The notes under the pieces are model-generated. The model did no database searches, was not told the DNA's origin, and worked only from the letters and a program-made list of their open reading frames with translations. A stretch of DNA of 64,000 nucleotides from positions 434,001-498,000 of the forward strand of contig JAKOGI010000120.1 in the NCBI GenBank assembly GCA_029747015.1, in the 5' to 3' direction. The position numbers and the translations under genes are program-made. The DNA is from Carnegiea gigantea. Lineage: Eukaryota > Streptophyta > Magnoliopsida > Caryophyllales > Cactaceae. This document shows positions 61,101 through 64,000 of this stretch, piece by piece. Each line of letters begins with the position of its first letter. Positions within the stretch are counted from its first letter, which is position 1.

Positions 61101-64000
61101 AGGAAAAAAATGAATGATATTATAATACGAGGAGCAAAACAAATGGGGAATTAGATAATAGAGGCATGTCAATTGTCAACATCTTAGTAACACATAGTTG
61201 TCATTGTAAGGCGTGGGCTGGCTGGTTTTAGCTCACTAATTTGTGTTATGGATTTGGTTCAGAAAAAATATGTTCAAACCCAAAATATTTGGGTGGGTTT
61301 TGAATCAGGTTTTTGGGTCCGTTTTGTTTTATTGATAAAGCTGTAATGCTATCTCTTAATGTAAAACCCATACCAAAGTTGTATTAGCAACTTAACATGA
61401 CACCAAAAAGATGTCACCCATGTACAAAAGGGGCGAATGACTACCCAATTTGCGGTGTAATGCTCTAGGTCACGCTCAAAATCAGGGGAAATTTCTGGTG
61501 GCTTAACTTAGTTATAAAATTACATCATACTACGTTCTATATCACTTATTCAGATTCGGCAATTCCGCCGTTTGGAGGACGGTTCAGTCAATGTGGTTAC
61601 CCGTGGCAAGCAACGGTTCCATGTTAGACGCCATTGGATTGACGTTGATGGAGCGGTAAGAACAGATCTTTGTTAAATTGCTCTTAGTGCTGTTGTGGTC
61701 ATACTTTAGCACTGGGGGTAGTCTGACAATTTTGTCTTCTTAGCCGTGTGGAGAGATCGAGATTATTGAAGAAGATGTGCCTTTAAGGACCCCACGTGAT
61801 GCATTTGGCACCTTGCCGCCACTCAGTAACCTTGGTAGCCAGAGTTTCTCTCACTCTACAAAATCACATAATCATGCTAAAAGGCATAGAGATAGAGATG
61901 AAAATAATGATTCTGAAGCAGAATCTGAGGAAAGTTTTCTAACTGAGCTTTCATTATCAGAGATGAGGTTGCATCAATCTGCCGTTGATTCATGTTGTGG
62001 CTACAATATGATCAATGAATCGATGAACAGTGATGATGAGAAGTATGTCAGTGAATCAGAGAGTCCCTCTGGAAAATCTCAATCCAGTGATGGTTCATCA
62101 CAGGCAAAGCTCCAAGGGAAGGTACAATCTAATTTAGAAGTTGGAAGAAAAGCTAAAATAAGGGAATCTTTTGAAGAGGGGGATCCAGGTAAGAGAAGGA
62201 GGATTCTTATCCAGTTGAATCAGTTCCGAGCAGTCCCCCAGGCATTCTGGCCATACTGGGTTTACCAGATGTTTGATTCCTTCGCATTAGCTCAAAAGGC
62301 AGCAGGTATCCTGTGTCCTTTTTTTTTTTTTCTTTTCTCCTTTGTTCTTCAATGTGGTTTATCCATTTTGCTCATGCATTGATCAATTATTAGGTCGTAG
62401 TGGACCTTGGCTGAGAAGTCCAGTAGTGTGCAAATTAATAGTTTGCTGATTGAGTGTTTAGATTGGTCTCTTTAGAGTTCACATGCTGAGTCCCATATAT
62501 GTTGATATCTCAGCAGACAGTATTTCCTTTGTGCAGTGTGAACACACTAGATGGCTGGAAGATTTGGTTTGAAAATCAGAGTATTTATTGATGGTGGCTA
62601 ACCTCTTTTTAAGACACATTTCTTTTGTGTAACTGACTTTCAAATTGCTTCACTTTTGCCTATGAGAAAAGTGTAGCGCATTAAGAGTGGCGGCACCTTT
62701 TTCTTTATGTTTGTTATTTGACATATGGGTAATTTTCAACTGCTTTCTGGATATATGTATTCTTACAATCCTTGATTTTGTCAATAATTCTTCCTGTGGT
62801 ATTGCTGGAGGAATATGGTCTTCTGTTGACATGCTTTTGCCTGGACTAGTGACTTTTTGTATGCTAGCACTGAAGGAAGAGTGGGAGTTTAGTTTTTCCT
62901 GTGAATGACACTCCGCTGAGATTTGCTCTTCAAATTGCCACCATATTCATGAACAACCTTTCTGCATATTTTTTGCCATGATTGACCCGGAATATCTCCT
63001 GCTATTGTGGCAAATTTACCATACCGTGCAGTTGCGAGGAACTTTTTTGGTTCCGCTGCAGAGGATCTTTGAATAGAAAGGTTGGAGTTGTGAAATTAGA
63101 TAGTTGCTGTGTGCGATTCTTTTTCTAAAACCGGATGTAAAATGTGACTGGAGTTCTGAGTAGGTTAGGGTGAAATTATGGTTTCTTAATGGCTGCTTGC
63201 TTGAATTGTGCAGATATGTGGAAGCAGATAGTAGGAGCACCAAGTATGGATGGTTTTGTGAGAAAGCCAGATTTATTATCTTTCTATATTGGTAGTAAAA
63301 GTCCTGTCTCTGAGTCTACAAGACAGGAGCTGCTCGAAATTAATGGAACCTCCTATAGATTGCGGCGAGAGATTGAATTACTTGAAGGTTTTGACCGGGT
63401 GAGGTGTAAAAACTGTCAGGTACTGCTGAATCTGTCCCCTTTTTTCTTTGCCCTTTTTTTGGGGGGGGGGGTGGTGCTGGGGGTGGCTGGGATGATGGTG
63501 CTTTTACGGTTCAAGATTGATCCAAAACTGCAGATGCATTTTAAGAATTGACATGTTTAATGCCCCCACCCACACCCCCAATTATGGTTTTGCACATGAC
63601 ATTTTTGCCTGATCAGATTTTTATTCCTGCACAGACTGTAATTGCAAAGCGAAGTGATATGTTGGTAATGTCTACTGAAGGGCCTCTTGGTGCATACGTC
63701 AACCCAGGTGGTTATGTGCATGAGATAATGACTTTTTACAAAGCCAATGGTTTGGCCCTTATAGGTCGGCCTACAAAAGAGTACAGCTGGTTTCCTGGGT
63801 ATGTTGCCTGCAGTTGCGCATTGCACATCATAGTTGTGCTTATAAATTATCTCAGAATTCATCTCCTTATTAGCAAAGCTTTATTGTGCTTGAATGATGG
63901 AACTGAGAGGGAATATGAATATATCTTCCGGTAGAAGTTGTCATACACATGTATGTCCATGGTCTTTTTCTTATTCCCCCCCCCCCCCAAATAAAAAAAA
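58176..64000 (+). CDS. CRBN: Cereblon homologue (LON-like plus CULT domain), 3' end outside window
   Basis: Exons 58176-58309, 59241-59323, 59412-59489, 60088-60200, 60292-60357, 61554-61655, 61744-62305, 63214-63419 and 63635-63798 join in phase: 502 residues so far. An acidic N-terminus (EELQIEEVETLSDDSSDDDA) precedes the LON-like substrate domain, starting TLPLFFLEGVVLFPEATLPL with ENRRLRFASVGTTAEI and RHWIDVDGAPCGEIEIIEED. A Ser/Asp/Glu-rich linker in exon 7 interrupts it before PQAFWPYWVYQMFDSFALAQ. The CULT domain starts at RCKNCQTVIAKRSDML, the first zinc Cys pair, and continues to EYSWFPG. Cereblon is a substrate receptor of CUL4-DDB1 ubiquitin ligases; in plants the substrates are unknown. 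The second Cys pair lies beyond 64000. Confidence 0.93.

Noticed and set aside
62687..62908. Plus-strand 73-codon frame as an extra cereblon exon
   Set aside because: It lies in the intron between two exons that already join in phase, and lacks matching splice sites.

Overview
The window is nuclear DNA from a flowering plant. The genes have many introns with GT-AG borders, intergenic DNA is AT-rich and full of transposon debris, and the recognisable genes are plant ones: an egg-cell EC1 peptide, a subfamily XI LRR receptor kinase, an AHP phosphotransfer protein, PIG-A, a plant cereblon and a plastid-type YbeY-HAD fusion. I cannot name the species.

Layout from left to right. 1-4460 (minus): 5' part of a YbeY-HAD fusion gene that runs off the left edge. 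5790-6925 (minus): decayed LRR-kinase relic. 7951-23271: a candidate 15.3 kb Helitron with matching termini, carrying a broken Rep/helicase gene, a broken RPA70-like gene, internal repeats, exon-like gene fragments and a nested hAT element. 26790-27075: a relic of the 3' end of an EC1 gene. 28578-28960: a copia fragment. 29062-32343 (minus): intact HSL3-type receptor kinase, two exons. 35531-35974 (minus): intact single-exon EC1 gene. 38083-42287 (minus): PIG-A in eight coding exons. 44656-46528 (minus): an AHP4-type histidine phosphotransfer protein in five exons. 46.6-58.1 kb: gene-poor DNA with MITEs, SINE-like pieces and a terminal-repeat element that carries a leader-like segment. 58176-64000 (plus): cereblon homologue, nine exons visible, running off the right edge.

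Two structural points stand out. First, the relic pair (LRR kinase, then EC1) has the same order and strand as the intact pair (HSL3-like, then EC1). Subtracting the Helitron brings the relics to about 4.5 kb apart, against about 3 kb for the intact pair. This suggests an old tandem duplication whose left copy decayed and was split by the Helitron. Second, the Helitron ends (TC at 23271, CTAG at 7951, with A and T flanks) enclose all Rep/helicase and RPA sequence, and a hAT element inside it sits in one arm of a tandem repeat whose other arm keeps an empty site.

The genes do not form a pathway. They belong to plastid rRNA maturation and HAD chemistry, peptide perception, gamete activation, GPI-anchor synthesis, cytokinin phosphorelay and ubiquitin-ligase substrate reception. 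Exon borders were set by reading splice sites and phase by eye; each listed set closes in frame.
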